Assembly: GCF_900105835.1 (NCBI RefSeq) | Contig: NZ_LT629783.1 | Location: forward strand, 3,184,501-3,248,500 | Direction: 5' to 3' | Length of the DNA: 64,000 nt | Source: Pseudomonas fragi | GTDB taxonomy: Bacteria; Pseudomonadota; Gammaproteobacteria; Pseudomonadales; Pseudomonadaceae | Part shown: positions 1-8,465 of the stretch, in pieces | Position numbering within the stretch: the first letter of the stretch is position 1 | Layout: each line of letters begins with the position of its first letter | Notes under the pieces: model-generated | The model's input: the letters and a program-made list of their open reading frames with translations, nothing else | Databases searched by the model: none | What the model was told of the DNA's origin: nothing | Translations under genes and position numbers: made by a program

Positions 1-57
1 ATTTTCGGTCCGGTACACGGCTTGCTGCGCCGACCGCCTTTGCTGTCATCCCAATGA
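1..57 (+). CDS. C-terminal end of an upstream gene, probably a metal ABC transporter component (partial)
   Basis: Frame 1 is open from the window edge to a TGA at 55-57 and gives an 18-residue tail ending LLRRPPLLSSQ. The stop overlaps an ATG at 54 (ATGA). Because the next gene is a metal-binding lipoprotein/periplasmic protein of an ABC importer, this is most likely the tail of the ATPase or permease of the same system, but the fragment is too short to identify. Confidence 0.35.
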   Translation: MFGPVHGLLRRPPLLSSQ

Positions 58-68
58 GGTGCTACACG

Positions 69-959
69 ATGCGCGCTCTACCCGTGTTGTTCAGTGTGTT
101 TCTGGTAATGGGTTCTTCACTGTCGTTCGCCGCCGAAAACCCGAAAATCCCGGTCGTCACCAGCTTCAGTATTCTGGGGGACATCACCCGGAAAATAGGC
201 GGTGAACGTATTCAGGTCATGGCCCTGGTCGGCCCAGATGAAGACGCTCACACCTACGAGCCTTCACCCGACGACGCCAAGGCTTTGCTCAAGGCCAGGC
301 TGATTATTAAAAATGGATTGGGCTTTGAGCCCTGGCTTGATCGTCTGGTAACCAGTACCGAAACCAGGGCAACGCTGGTCACCGCCAGTGAAGGGGTAAC
401 TGCACATTCAATGGAGGAGGATGGCGCGATCATCCCCGACCCCCATGCCTGGCACGATCTGGCGAATGCCAAGTTGTATGTAAACAACATCACCCGGGCC
501 TTGATCGAGGCTGACCCTGCCGACCAGGCCGACTACACCCGTAACAGCCAGGCCTACCTCAAGGCGCTGGATCATCTGCAAGCCCAGGCCAAAACCAAAC
601 TCGGCAACCTGCCCGCTGGCAACCGCCGTATCGTGACGTCCCACGATGCCTTCGGTTATTTGGGCCAGGCTTATGGCATCGACTTTATGGCGCCTCAAGG
701 TCTGTCGACTGAACGGGAACCCTCTGCCGCTGAAGTCGCTGCGCTGATTCGCCAGATCCGCGACGACAAGGTCAAAGCCGTGTTTATGGAAAACATCAAG
801 GACTCGCGCCTGTTGCAGCAAATTGCCGATGAAAGTGGCGCACAGATTGGCGGCACCCTGTACTCCGATGCCCTGGCGAGTAAAGGCCCGGCCAGCACCT
901 TCCTGGGACTCTTCGAATACAACCTCGACACCCTGAACGCTGCATTGAGCAAACCATGA
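69..959 (+). CDS. Metal (Zn/Mn-type) ABC transporter periplasmic substrate-binding protein
   Basis: Binds a divalent metal, probably zinc, in the periplasm and delivers it to an ABC importer (ZnuA/cluster A-I family). Seen: a signal peptide (MRALPVLFSVFLV... ending near SFAAEN), the family opening VVTSFSILGDI, and the expected metal ligands: His in EDAHTYEPSP, His in PDPHAWHD, His in TSHDAFGYLG and Asp in LYSDALA. There is no long His-rich loop, so manganese cannot be excluded. The start at 69 has GAGG nine bases upstream; an alternative ATG at 54 overlaps the preceding stop as ATGA. The gene overlaps the downstream gamma-carbonic anhydrase by ATGA, so they are translationally coupled. In Pseudomonas this neighbourhood near glmS is known for zinc-limitation (Zur-controlled) genes; Zur control here is inferred. 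Confidence 0.85.
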   Translation: MRALPVLFSVFLVMGSSLSFAAENPKIPVVTSFSILGDITRKIGGERIQVMALVGPDEDAHTYEPSPDDAKALLKARLIIKNGLGFEPWLDRLVTSTETRATLVTASEGVTAHSMEEDGAIIPDPHAWHDLANAKLYVNNITRALIEADPADQADYTRNSQAYLKALDHLQAQAKTKLGNLPAGNRRIVTSHDAFGYLGQAYGIDFMAPQGLSTEREPSAAEVAALIRQIRDDKVKAVFMENIKDSRLLQQIADESGAQIGGTLYSDALASKGPASTFLGLFEYNLDTLNAALSKP

Positions 960-1516
960 TCAGAAAAAACCCTTCCGGGGATTTACCCGTGATTGCCGAG
1001 TCCGCCTATGTAGACCGCACCGCAATCATCTGCGGCAAGGTGGTGATTGGCGAGAATGTGTTTGTCGGGCCCTATGCCGTGATCCGTGCCGATGAAGTCG
1101 ACCAGGACGGCGGCATGCAACCGATCAGCATCGGCGCCAATTCAAATATTCAGGACGGCGTAGTGATTCACTCAAAGTCCGGCGCCGCGGTCACTATCGG
1201 TGAAAGCACTTCGATTGCGCACCGCTCCATCGTTCACGGGCCATGCCGAGTGGGCGATCGAGTGTTTATCGGTTTCAACAGTGTGCTGTTCAATTGCGAG
1301 CTGGGTGACGGCTGCGTGGTGCGGCATAACTCGGTGGTCGATGGCCGCGACCTGCCGGACAACTTCTATGTGCCGTCCACGACCCGCATCGGACCCAACA
1401 CTGACCTGAGCCAGTTTGCGCCGGTCAGTGTCAGCGCATCGGAGTTTTCAGAGGATGTAGCGCGCACCAATGTGGATTTGGTGCGCGGCTATAAAGCGCT
1501 GCAAAACGAGTTTTGA
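956..1516 (+). CDS. Gamma-class carbonic anhydrase family protein (left-handed beta-helix)
   Basis: A 186-residue hexapeptide-repeat protein. The N-terminal two thirds read as left-handed beta-helix coils (VVIGENVFVGPYAVI, SIGANSNIQDGVVIH, VTIGESTSIAHRSIVHG, VGDRVFIGFNSVLFN). His residues in DGVVIHS, TSIAHRSIVHG and the later RHNS are in the right places for the inter-subunit metal site of gamma-carbonic anhydrases, which hydrate CO2. It follows the metal-binding protein gene with an ATGA overlap. A plausible reading is a paralogue expressed under zinc limitation that can use another metal, as for the gamma-CA encoded near glmS in P. aeruginosa; this is inference. Activity cannot be judged from sequence because many family members are inactive. 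Confidence 0.8.
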   Translation: MIRKNPSGDLPVIAESAYVDRTAIICGKVVIGENVFVGPYAVIRADEVDQDGGMQPISIGANSNIQDGVVIHSKSGAAVTIGESTSIAHRSIVHGPCRVGDRVFIGFNSVLFNCELGDGCVVRHNSVVDGRDLPDNFYVPSTTRIGPNTDLSQFAPVSVSASEFSEDVARTNVDLVRGYKALQNEF

Positions 1517-2035
1517 TCAGGTGCGCGGTTTAACTGTTCCACAGTTTTGCCCCAACCACACAGCACGGGTATCCATGCTGCCCTTCTGCTGAATCCCGGT
1601 CGCATTAAAGGTGCCATTTACTTGGGTGGTGAATTCACGATCACTGGCAAACGTTGCCACACCTGCGCCCTGGGCTTTTGGACAACTAAAGCGAAACTTC
1701 CACTGATTTCCACTACGCTCAGTGATCTGCTGATTGCACCCTGACTTGGGGTCTGTCAGCGGAATGTTGTCTGACTTCACTTGCTCGGGCGTCAGGCACA
1801 CTCGCACCCCTTTACCCGCCATGGTCAGCCCTTGGCTTTCCAGTTGGGCTTTTTGTTCCGGGGTCAGCATATTCTGTAATTGGCCTAACATTACCTGCAG
1901 TTCAGGCAACTGTTGGCCATCTACCTGCATATTGCTGGAGCTGAGCTCCCAAAGCCCCGGTTGCAGCATTTGGGCCTGAGCCACAGGAATCGACAAACCA
2001 CAAGCCATGAACAGCCCAAGCAGACGAACATTCAT
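1517..2035 (-). CDS. Exported DUF3617 family protein
   Basis: A 172-residue secreted protein of unknown function. It has a signal peptide (MNVRLLGLFMACGLSIPVAQA) and then the DUF3617 hallmark opening QPGLWELSSSNM, with conserved cysteines (VCLTPEQV, SGCNQQ, FSCPKA, QNCG) likely paired in the periplasm. The ATG at 2035 is chosen because AGGAG lies seven bases upstream; a TTG immediately before it gives one extra residue. The stop abuts the stop of the convergent carbonic anhydrase gene. No function can be assigned. Confidence 0.75.
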   Translation of the reverse strand: MNVRLLGLFMACGLSIPVAQAQMLQPGLWELSSSNMQVDGQQLPELQVMLGQLQNMLTPEQKAQLESQGLTMAGKGVRVCLTPEQVKSDNIPLTDPKSGCNQQITERSGNQWKFRFSCPKAQGAGVATFASDREFTTQVNGTFNATGIQQKGSMDTRAVWLGQNCGTVKPRT

Positions 2036-2169
2036 CAAGCAACTCCTACGCGATTGTCAGCGTTAGACGTCAAAAAAGGGCAAGTGTTGCGCCCACAAAC
2101 AAATAGGACATTCATAACAGATCCTGGTCTGTTAGTACTGGCATTAGACATTTTGGAGTAAGGAGACGC

Positions 2170-3609
2170 ATGGATTATCTAGGCCCGCACGTACTTGGTT
2201 ATCTGATTCTATTAATCCACAGCTTAGGCCTGATTGCCGCCGTGCATGCGGTGCTGACGGTCAGGACTGCGCAGGGCTCGATTGCCTGGGCCATGTCGCT
2301 GTTCTTTATTCCTTACTTCACGCTGATCCCGTATCTGATTTTTGGCCGTAGCACTTTTGACGATTACATTCGCGCCCGACGCGATGCCAACCAGGAAATG
2401 CGTGAAGCCATCACCCATTTGAGCTGGCGCCCGTGGGTCGAAGAAGCTCTCGCGGCACGCAGCTCCAAGGCATACGCCTCGCTGCGCGCGATGCCCAGGC
2501 TGGGGCGCATGCCTTGCCTGGCAAACAACTCGGTACGGTTGCTGATCAATGGCACGGCCACTTTCGACGCGATCTTCGCTGCCATCCGCAGTGCGAAAGA
2601 AGTGGTCCTGGTGCAGTTTTTCATTATCAAGGACGATGACCTGGGCATGAGGCTGCAGGCGCTGCTCCTTGAAAAAGCCGCTCAAGGGGTTGCGGTGCAT
2701 GTGCTCTATGACAGCATCGGCAGCCATGCCCTGCCAAAAGTTTATGCCGAGACCTTGCGCGCAGGTGGCGTGCAAACTTATGCGTTTGCCACCCGTGGCG
2801 GCTGGATCAGTCGTTTCCAGGTCAACTTCCGTAACCATCGCAAAGTGGTGGTGGTGGATGGCGTGCGCGGTTTTGTCGGCGGGCACAACGTAGGTGACGA
2901 GTACCTTGGCGCCAAGCCGCCGTTGTCACCGTGGCGCGATACCCATGTGGAGGTCACCGGGCCTGTGGTCGCCTGCCTGCAGGAGTCCTTTGCCGAAGAC
3001 TGGTTCTGGGCCGCCCGCAAACTGCCGCCTTTGCTTCTGCCACAGAGCTACCCCGACGGTGGCGTGCTTTGCCAGTTCCTGGCCAGCGGCCCGGCAGATC
3101 CATACGAAACCTGCTCGCTGTTTTTCGTTGAGGCCATCCATGCCGCCAATCAAAGGGTGTGGATTACCAGCCCCTACTTTGTGCCTGACGAAGCGGTGTT
3201 TTCCGCGCTCAGGCTGGCCGTTCTGCGCGGTGTGGATGTGCGCATCCTGATCCCGTCCCGCCCGGACCACAAGATTGTTTACGCAGCATCCAGCCTCTAT
3301 GCCTTCGAAGCCGTTCGCGCAGGCGTGCGGATCTTCCGTTACCAGCCCGGTTTTGTGCATCAAAAAGTAGTGTTGATAGACGACGAAATCAGCGCCATCG
3401 GCAGCGCCAACATGGACAACCGTTCATTCCGTCTCAACTTTGAAGTGATGTTGCTGACCGTCGATGAAACGTTTGCCCGTGAGGTCGAGCATATGTTGCT
3501 CGATGACTTCGCCCTGGCGCGTGAAATCACCGAAGCGGATATCAAGTCCACGCACCGGCTACAGCAACTGGGCATGCGAGTAGCGCGGCTGGTTTCGCCT
3601 GTTCTATAA
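2170..3609 (+). CDS. clsA: Cardiolipin synthase A (phospholipase D family)
   Basis: Makes cardiolipin from two phosphatidylglycerol molecules at the inner membrane. The 479-residue length matches ClsA. Seen: two N-terminal membrane helices (about residues 5-30 and 38-58, with the typical [22 protein letters not shown]) and two PLD catalytic HxKxxxxD motifs (HRKVVVVD and HQKVVLID), each followed by a GG or GS and N pattern ([15 protein letters not shown]). AAGGAG lies just upstream of the start (near 2158-2163). The gene stands alone. cfa, which also modifies membrane phospholipid, is about 0.6 kb further on, converging from the other strand. Confidence 0.93.
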   Translation: MDYLGPHVLGYLILLIHSLGLIAAVHAVLTVRTAQGSIAWAMSLFFIPYFTLIPYLIFGRSTFDDYIRARRDANQEMREAITHLSWRPWVEEALAARSSKAYASLRAMPRLGRMPCLANNSVRLLINGTATFDAIFAAIRSAKEVVLVQFFIIKDDDLGMRLQALLLEKAAQGVAVHVLYDSIGSHALPKVYAETLRAGGVQTYAFATRGGWISRFQVNFRNHRKVVVVDGVRGFVGGHNVGDEYLGAKPPLSPWRDTHVEVTGPVVACLQESFAEDWFWAARKLPPLLLPQSYPDGGVLCQFLASGPADPYETCSLFFVEAIHAANQRVWITSPYFVPDEAVFSALRLAVLRGVDVRILIPSRPDHKIVYAASSLYAFEAVRAGVRIFRYQPGFVHQKVVLIDDEISAIGSANMDNRSFRLNFEVMLLTVDETFAREVEHMLLDDFALAREITEADIKSTHRLQQLGMRVARLVSPVL

Positions 3610-3669
3610 GCCTGTAGGAAGGGTCTGAATTTCTCGGAGCAGGCAAAAGCATCAAGCAGGTTTCCATAA

Positions 3670-3703
3670 ACTGAACGGCCCGGAATACCCCGGGCCGTTC
3701 AGT
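3670..3703. terminator. Strong hairpin downstream of clsA
   Basis: A perfect 14-bp inverted repeat (ACTGAACGGCCCGG and its complement) with a 6-base loop. There is no clear T-run, so it may be a factor-assisted terminator or a transcript-end stabiliser between clsA and the next gene. Confidence 0.6.
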
Positions 3704-3719
3704 GTAAGGAATAAAAACA

Positions 3720-4205
3720 ATGCGATTCTCGTTACTGGGCATGCTCTTTAGCATCAGCACGCTGGCTTCAGCTCAAGCCAAGGTCACACCGCTCTCCCCG
3801 CCGCTAATCAACGTGGAAGTAGGCCAGCCGACATTTATCCACCGGCTGCACTACAAGAAGATGTACAGCGAAAAACCCTTTGAAGAAGCGGTGCTGTATT
3901 ACTACGACAATGGTCTCTACAAAATCATCTCCCCGGGAGAGAACCACTACGGGGTGTATGTGGTGGAGGGAGCGTTCACTGACGACCAGTACCGCATCAG
4001 TTACATCTCCCTCCCCTCACCGGACTGGGGCGGCAATGTTGCCCGCCACGATCTTGTGTTCAACAAAAGCTCACTGACGTTTGAACAAAATGCCCTGGCC
4101 AAGGTTGACCAAAACATCGGCCTGCAGGATGGGCGCTTTGTCCTGGACCAAAACCGGGTACAGGACCCGCAACCCATCACCTGGGAAAACCACACTCAGC
4201 GATAA
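3720..4205 (+). CDS. Unknown exported protein
   Basis: I do not recognise this 161-residue protein. It has a plausible signal peptide (MRFSLLGMLFSISTLASAQA) and then a soluble, aromatic-rich domain (HRLHYKKMYSEKPFEEAVLYYYD, split here as a description of the region near residues 41-63) with no cysteine and no membrane helix. Codon use looks native. Upstream, TAAGGA lies about ten bases before the ATG. The last 10 bases overlap the 3' end of the convergent cfa gene. Periplasmic location is inferred from the signal peptide only. Confidence 0.6.
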   Translation: MRFSLLGMLFSISTLASAQAKVTPLSPPLINVEVGQPTFIHRLHYKKMYSEKPFEEAVLYYYDNGLYKIISPGENHYGVYVVEGAFTDDQYRISYISLPSPDWGGNVARHDLVFNKSSLTFEQNALAKVDQNIGLQDGRFVLDQNRVQDPQPITWENHTQR

Positions 4206-5380
4206 ATGTCCGCCCGGGTCGGTGGCAGCTCCAGCGAGCCATCGGCATGGGGTTTGGTCGCCAGAATCTGGTCGATGTTGATCCAGCCGTGGGCAAAGGC
4301 GTAGGCACAGCCTGCCAGGTACAAACGCCAAATCCGCAGGGCTTGCTCCGGCACTTGCTTGGCGGCGGCATCCAGCTTTTGCTCCAGGCGCTGGCTCCAA
4401 TGATCCAGCGTACGCGCGTAATGCAGACGCAAGCTTTCAACATCGACCACTTCCAGCCCGGCTTCGCTGATCTCGGCAGTCATCATCGACAGATGGGGCA
4501 ACTCGCCGTTGGGGAACACATAACGGTCGATAAAATCCCCCGCGCCACGCCCGACCTGACGACCATCGGTGTGCTTGGAGGTGATGCCGTGGTTCATGAC
4601 CAACCCGCCCTCGCGCACCGCTCTGGAGAGGATTTCGCAATATTCGCGCAGGTTGGCGTGCCCGACGTGTTCGAACATCCCGACGCTGACGATCTTGTCG
4701 AACCGGCCATCCTGCGGCAGGTCACGATAATCGAGCAGTTGCAGGTCGACCTTGTCTTGCAGGCCTTCGGCGTTGACCCGCTCGCGAGCGAGTTTGAGCT
4801 GCTCCTTGCTCAAGGTAATACCGAACACCTTGACGCCATATTCCCGCGCGGCAAAACGCGCCAGCCCACCCCAGCCACAGCCAACATCCAGCAAGTATTC
4901 GCCGGGCTTGAGCCGCAGCTTGCGGCACAGCAGGCGGAACTTGGCTTGCTGGGCTTCGTCCAGGCTCTCTTCCCCGGTTTCAAAATATCCACAGGAATAG
5001 GCCATGTCGCGGTCAAGCCACAACTGGTAGAAGTCGTTGGACAGGTCGTAGTGATAAGAGATGGATTCGGCGTCGGTCGCCTTGTCGTGGTAAACCCGCG
5101 GTGGCGGAGCGTAGTCATCATCGTCCACCAGTGCCTGGCTTAACTCATCGCATACGCGGATCGCTTCGCTGATGGAGCCCTCCAGCTCCAGCCGGCCCTC
5201 AACAAAAGCGCTGCCCAGCAAGTCGAGACTGGGGTGGGTGAATTGAGCTACCAGGGTCGGGTCCTTGACCACGATCGTGACGCTGGGCGTCGGGCCGAAA
5301 TTGAACTCGTGTCCGTCCCAGAGCCTTAGCCGTAATGGAAGTTGAAGTTTCTGTAAGGCCGGTGGAAGTTGCGCGAGCAT
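4196..5380 (-). CDS. cfa: Cyclopropane-fatty-acyl-phospholipid synthase
   Basis: Transfers a methylene group from S-adenosylmethionine to unsaturated acyl chains of membrane phospholipid, a stationary-phase and stress adaptation. The 394-residue protein has an N-terminal lipid-binding region, the family signature SISYHYDLSNDFYQLWLD (about residues 106-123), the SAM motif LLDVGCGWGG (163-172) and the downstream KIVSVGMFEHVG. AAGGAGG lies seven bases before the ATG. Its 3' end overlaps the end of the unknown exported gene by 10 bases. Confidence 0.95.
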   Translation of the reverse strand: MLAQLPPALQKLQLPLRLRLWDGHEFNFGPTPSVTIVVKDPTLVAQFTHPSLDLLGSAFVEGRLELEGSISEAIRVCDELSQALVDDDDYAPPPRVYHDKATDAESISYHYDLSNDFYQLWLDRDMAYSCGYFETGEESLDEAQQAKFRLLCRKLRLKPGEYLLDVGCGWGGLARFAAREYGVKVFGITLSKEQLKLARERVNAEGLQDKVDLQLLDYRDLPQDGRFDKIVSVGMFEHVGHANLREYCEILSRAVREGGLVMNHGITSKHTDGRQVGRGAGDFIDRYVFPNGELPHLSMMTAEISEAGLEVVDVESLRLHYARTLDHWSQRLEQKLDAAAKQVPEQALRIWRLYLAGCAYAFAHGWINIDQILATKPHADGSLELPPTRADIYR

Positions 5381-5499
5381 CTGTGTTCCTCCTTCATTTC
5401 AGATATCAAAACTATAGGTTAGCCGAATAACCAAAACTGTCAGTTTCGCGGACAGGAGGTCGACGCTAGAGCGGGCGCGACCGTTTATCCGAATCACTT

Positions 5500-7410
5500 T
5501 CACGCAGGCTTCAACGCCTGCAGGGGTTCATGAAAACGTAGCAGGCGCCCGGCATTGCCCAGCACCAACAATGTGCTGAGGTTATGCAGCACCGCGGCGA
5601 TCATCGCCCCGGCAACACCCAGCCAGCCAAAAGCCGCAGCCGCGACAATGGCCAGGGTCCAGCCCAGGCCGATGATCACGTTGACCTGCAAGGTGTGACG
5701 GCACTCACGGCTCAGACGCACGCAGGTGCCCAGCCGACGCAAGTCACTGCCGATCAATACGATATCCGACGACGCCAGCGCGATATCCGCACCGCCTGCC
5801 CCCATCGCAACACCAACCACTCCGGCCTTGAGCGCCAGCGAATCGTTGATGCCATCGCCCACCACCATCGGCCGGAAACCGTTGCCGATTTCACTCAGTA
5901 CTCGGTCGAGCTTGTCTTCGGGCAGCGCCTGCGCCTGGACTTCGTGGATGCCCACCGCGTGCGCCAAATGCTCAGCCACACTCTGGCGGTCACCGGTCAG
6001 CAGCACCTGGCGCCCGAGCCCCAGTTCGCGCAGCTCACTCAACGCCTGCCGGGCTTCGGGTTTGATGCTGTCAGCCAACAACATCCAGCCCAGAAACTGG
6101 CCATTGAGCGACAGCCCGGCGATGGGCCCGTCGTGCTCAGGCACGGCGGTGGTGGTGATCTGCAATTGGTGAAACAACTCGGGGCGGCCCAATGCCGCTT
6201 CGCCCTGCCCGGTGCCAGCCACAACCCCCAACCCCTGACGCTCGCGCACATCAGTGAGGGGCAGCATCTGCTCGTGGCTCACCAATCCGGCCAGGGCCCG
6301 GCTTACCGGGTGGCTACTGGCCGCGCCCAAACTGGCAGCCAGTTGCAGCAGCGGCTGCGGGTCTGTCACATCGGTTTCAACTGCTTGCAGATGCAAGGTG
6401 CCATAGGTCAGGGTGCCGGTTTTATCCACAACCAGTGACGTGAGGTCGGCCAGCTCTTCCAGAAACGCCGAACTGCGGATCAGGATCCCGTGACGTGCAG
6501 CCACGGCAATCCCGGCAATCGCCGTAGCCGGTGCCGACAACACCAACGCACACGGGCAGGCCGCCACCAGCACCGCGAGCATGGCCTGGGCATCGTTGGT
6601 GATAAACCAGGTGACAGCCGCGATCATCAACACCAGCACCATATAGCTGCCTGCATAGCGCTCGAGCAAACGGGTGATCGGAGGTTTTGCACGCTCGGCG
6701 CTTTGCATCAGGGCGATGACTTTACCCAGCGTCGATTCCTCGCCGGTACGGGTAACTTGCACCCGCAGCAGGCCATCCAGGTTAATGGCACCACCAAAGA
6801 TCGGCATGCCGCTACTAACTTCCAGCGGCACTGACTCACCGGTAATCGAGGCCGTGTCGAGGCTGGCCTGCCCTGCCAGTACCAGGCCATCGGCGGGTAC
6901 CCGGTCACCGGCACGCACCTCGACCTGATCACCGCTCTTGAGGGTGGCGTTATCGACTTCCCGCAAGCTGCCGTCAGCCTGAAACAATCGCGCCTGGCTG
7001 CGGGTCAGTTTGCCCAGGGCATGGATCGCTTCCTGGGAGCCAATCACACTGCGCTCTTCCAGCACATGGCCAAAAATCATGATGATCGGCAGCAAAGCTG
7101 CCGTCAGCAAATCGCCGGTAGCCCAGGCACCGAGCATGGCCAAGGCAATCAACTGATCAGTGATGCCATGCAAACTGGGGTAACGCAGGCTGTACCAGGC
7201 CGAACGCATCACCGGCACGGCCACCAATAATGAAGCCACGCCCAGCAGCAACTGACTGACACCGACCTGCGCAGGCATCAGCCAGCGCCACACCAGCCCC
7301 AAGGCCAAAAGGCCCAGCGCCAGCATGGCCAGGGTCAACTGGCGCGCAGCGCGACGTTGTTCAGTACCTGTCAGCAGGCTCGCGACGGGTTGAGTGGCAG
7401 ACGCGTTCAT
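5500..7410 (-). CDS. P1B-type heavy-metal-translocating ATPase, no N-terminal metal-binding domain
   Basis: Probably exports or transports a transition metal with ATP. The 636-residue protein has the P-type ATPase signatures in order: TGES (190-193), CPC in the transport helix (285-287, in the pattern CPCxxxxSxP typical of Zn/Cd/Pb pumps), phosphorylation site DKTGT (329-333), SSHP (366-368 region) and GDGINDS near residue 525. There is no N-terminal HMA or CxxC domain. The last helices read VLHNLSTLL where zinc pumps such as ZntA carry a conserved Asp, so the metal may differ. Its ATG overlaps the stop of the HflC-like gene (ATGA), making it the last gene of an SPFH operon. Substrate unknown. 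Confidence 0.88.
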   Translation of the reverse strand: MNASATQPVASLLTGTEQRRAARQLTLAMLALGLLALGLVWRWLMPAQVGVSQLLLGVASLLVAVPVMRSAWYSLRYPSLHGITDQLIALAMLGAWATGDLLTAALLPIIMIFGHVLEERSVIGSQEAIHALGKLTRSQARLFQADGSLREVDNATLKSGDQVEVRAGDRVPADGLVLAGQASLDTASITGESVPLEVSSGMPIFGGAINLDGLLRVQVTRTGEESTLGKVIALMQSAERAKPPITRLLERYAGSYMVLVLMIAAVTWFITNDAQAMLAVLVAACPCALVLSAPATAIAGIAVAARHGILIRSSAFLEELADLTSLVVDKTGTLTYGTLHLQAVETDVTDPQPLLQLAASLGAASSHPVSRALAGLVSHEQMLPLTDVRERQGLGVVAGTGQGEAALGRPELFHQLQITTTAVPEHDGPIAGLSLNGQFLGWMLLADSIKPEARQALSELRELGLGRQVLLTGDRQSVAEHLAHAVGIHEVQAQALPEDKLDRVLSEIGNGFRPMVVGDGINDSLALKAGVVGVAMGAGGADIALASSDIVLIGSDLRRLGTCVRLSRECRHTLQVNVIIGLGWTLAIVAAAAFGWLGVAGAMIAAVLHNLSTLLVLGNAGRLLRFHEPLQALKPA

Positions 7411-8465
7411 TGTTCAGCTCCCTGAATAATCAGGCGGGAATCATCGTTGGGATCAACACTGGTGACCGATCCGGCCTGCCCCAGAATCCGTGGCATGCGT
7501 TCGCGATACAAACGCAGCATCAAGCCCGGGTCGTTGCCAGCCTGCTGCACCTTGGCCAGATTGCTGATGGTGGCTGTATCCGCCTGGGCCTTGGCCACAC
7601 GCTCACTGGCCTGGGCTTGCGCCTGCTCGACGGCGCGATCGGCCTGTTGCGTGGCTGACTGAGTGACCTTGGCTGCCTCGTTGCGCGCCGTGGCCACCGC
7701 TTGCTCGGCATGCTGACTGGCCGTCAGTACCGCATTGAAGGCATTCACGGCCGGGCCGGGCAAACTCGATTGCACGTCCACCCGTACCACTTGCACACCA
7801 ATGCCCTGCCCGGTGGTACTCAGGGCGGTAAGTTGCTGGTTGATGCCCTGTACCAGATCCCCACGCAAACGCTCACGGCGTTCGGCGGCCTGGCTGTCAG
7901 TGCCGATCAGCTCCGGGCGCGCCACCAGGATCGTGTCCAGATCGCGGGCGGCGGTCAGCGCCACGGCACTGCGCGTCACCAACCGGTCCAGCGCAGGCAG
8001 TACATGCTCGCCTTGCAGCACAAAGGCATAAGGCTCGGTAACGTTGTAGAACACCCGCACATCCAGTTGCACCACCCCGGCATCGCCGGTTAACAAATAC
8101 CCGGAGCCGGCCAGGGCATCGCTGACCGGTGTGGCAAACGAAGCTTTGCGATCGGCCTGCAACGCCACATCCGAACGCAGCAGGTTTTCAATCCGGCGTT
8201 CGCTCACGCGATCAGCTGCCGGCACGATCACCACTTGCTCGAAAGGCCTTGGCCAGGCCCACAACAAACCGGAATTTTGAATGCGATCCAGCGCGCCCAT
8301 GCGCAACACCACGGCGCGGTTTTGCGGATCGATCTGACGCACGTTGGAAACACCCCAGGCAACCGCCGCGAACACCGTCACCGCGTACAAGCCCAAAAAT
8401 GCCAACCGCCCGGCCTGTTGCCAGGGGCTGCTGACACCTTTTATCTCGTCATGGGCCTGGCTCAT
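7407..8465 (-). CDS. SPFH/band-7 membrane protein, HflC-like
   Basis: A 352-residue HflC-type protein with one N-terminal membrane helix (about residues 18-40), an SPFH domain beginning near QNRAVVLRMGAL, and a long Ala/Gln-rich coiled coil (about 245-305, e.g. ATARNEAAKVTQSATQQADRA region). HflC normally pairs with HflK as an oligomeric cage around the FtsH protease; this copy is not beside hflX/hfq, so it is a paralogue. It overlaps its upstream and downstream genes by ATGA, giving tight translational coupling to the HflK-like gene and to the P-type ATPase. The link suggests that the SPFH complex organises or controls the ATPase, which is inference. Confidence 0.8.
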   Translation of the reverse strand: MSQAHDEIKGVSSPWQQAGRLAFLGLYAVTVFAAVAWGVSNVRQIDPQNRAVVLRMGALDRIQNSGLLWAWPRPFEQVVIVPAADRVSERRIENLLRSDVALQADRKASFATPVSDALAGSGYLLTGDAGVVQLDVRVFYNVTEPYAFVLQGEHVLPALDRLVTRSAVALTAARDLDTILVARPELIGTDSQAAERRERLRGDLVQGINQQLTALSTTGQGIGVQVVRVDVQSSLPGPAVNAFNAVLTASQHAEQAVATARNEAAKVTQSATQQADRAVEQAQAQASERVAKAQADTATISNLAKVQQAGNDPGLMLRLYRERMPRILGQAGSVTSVDPNDDSRLIIQGAEQ

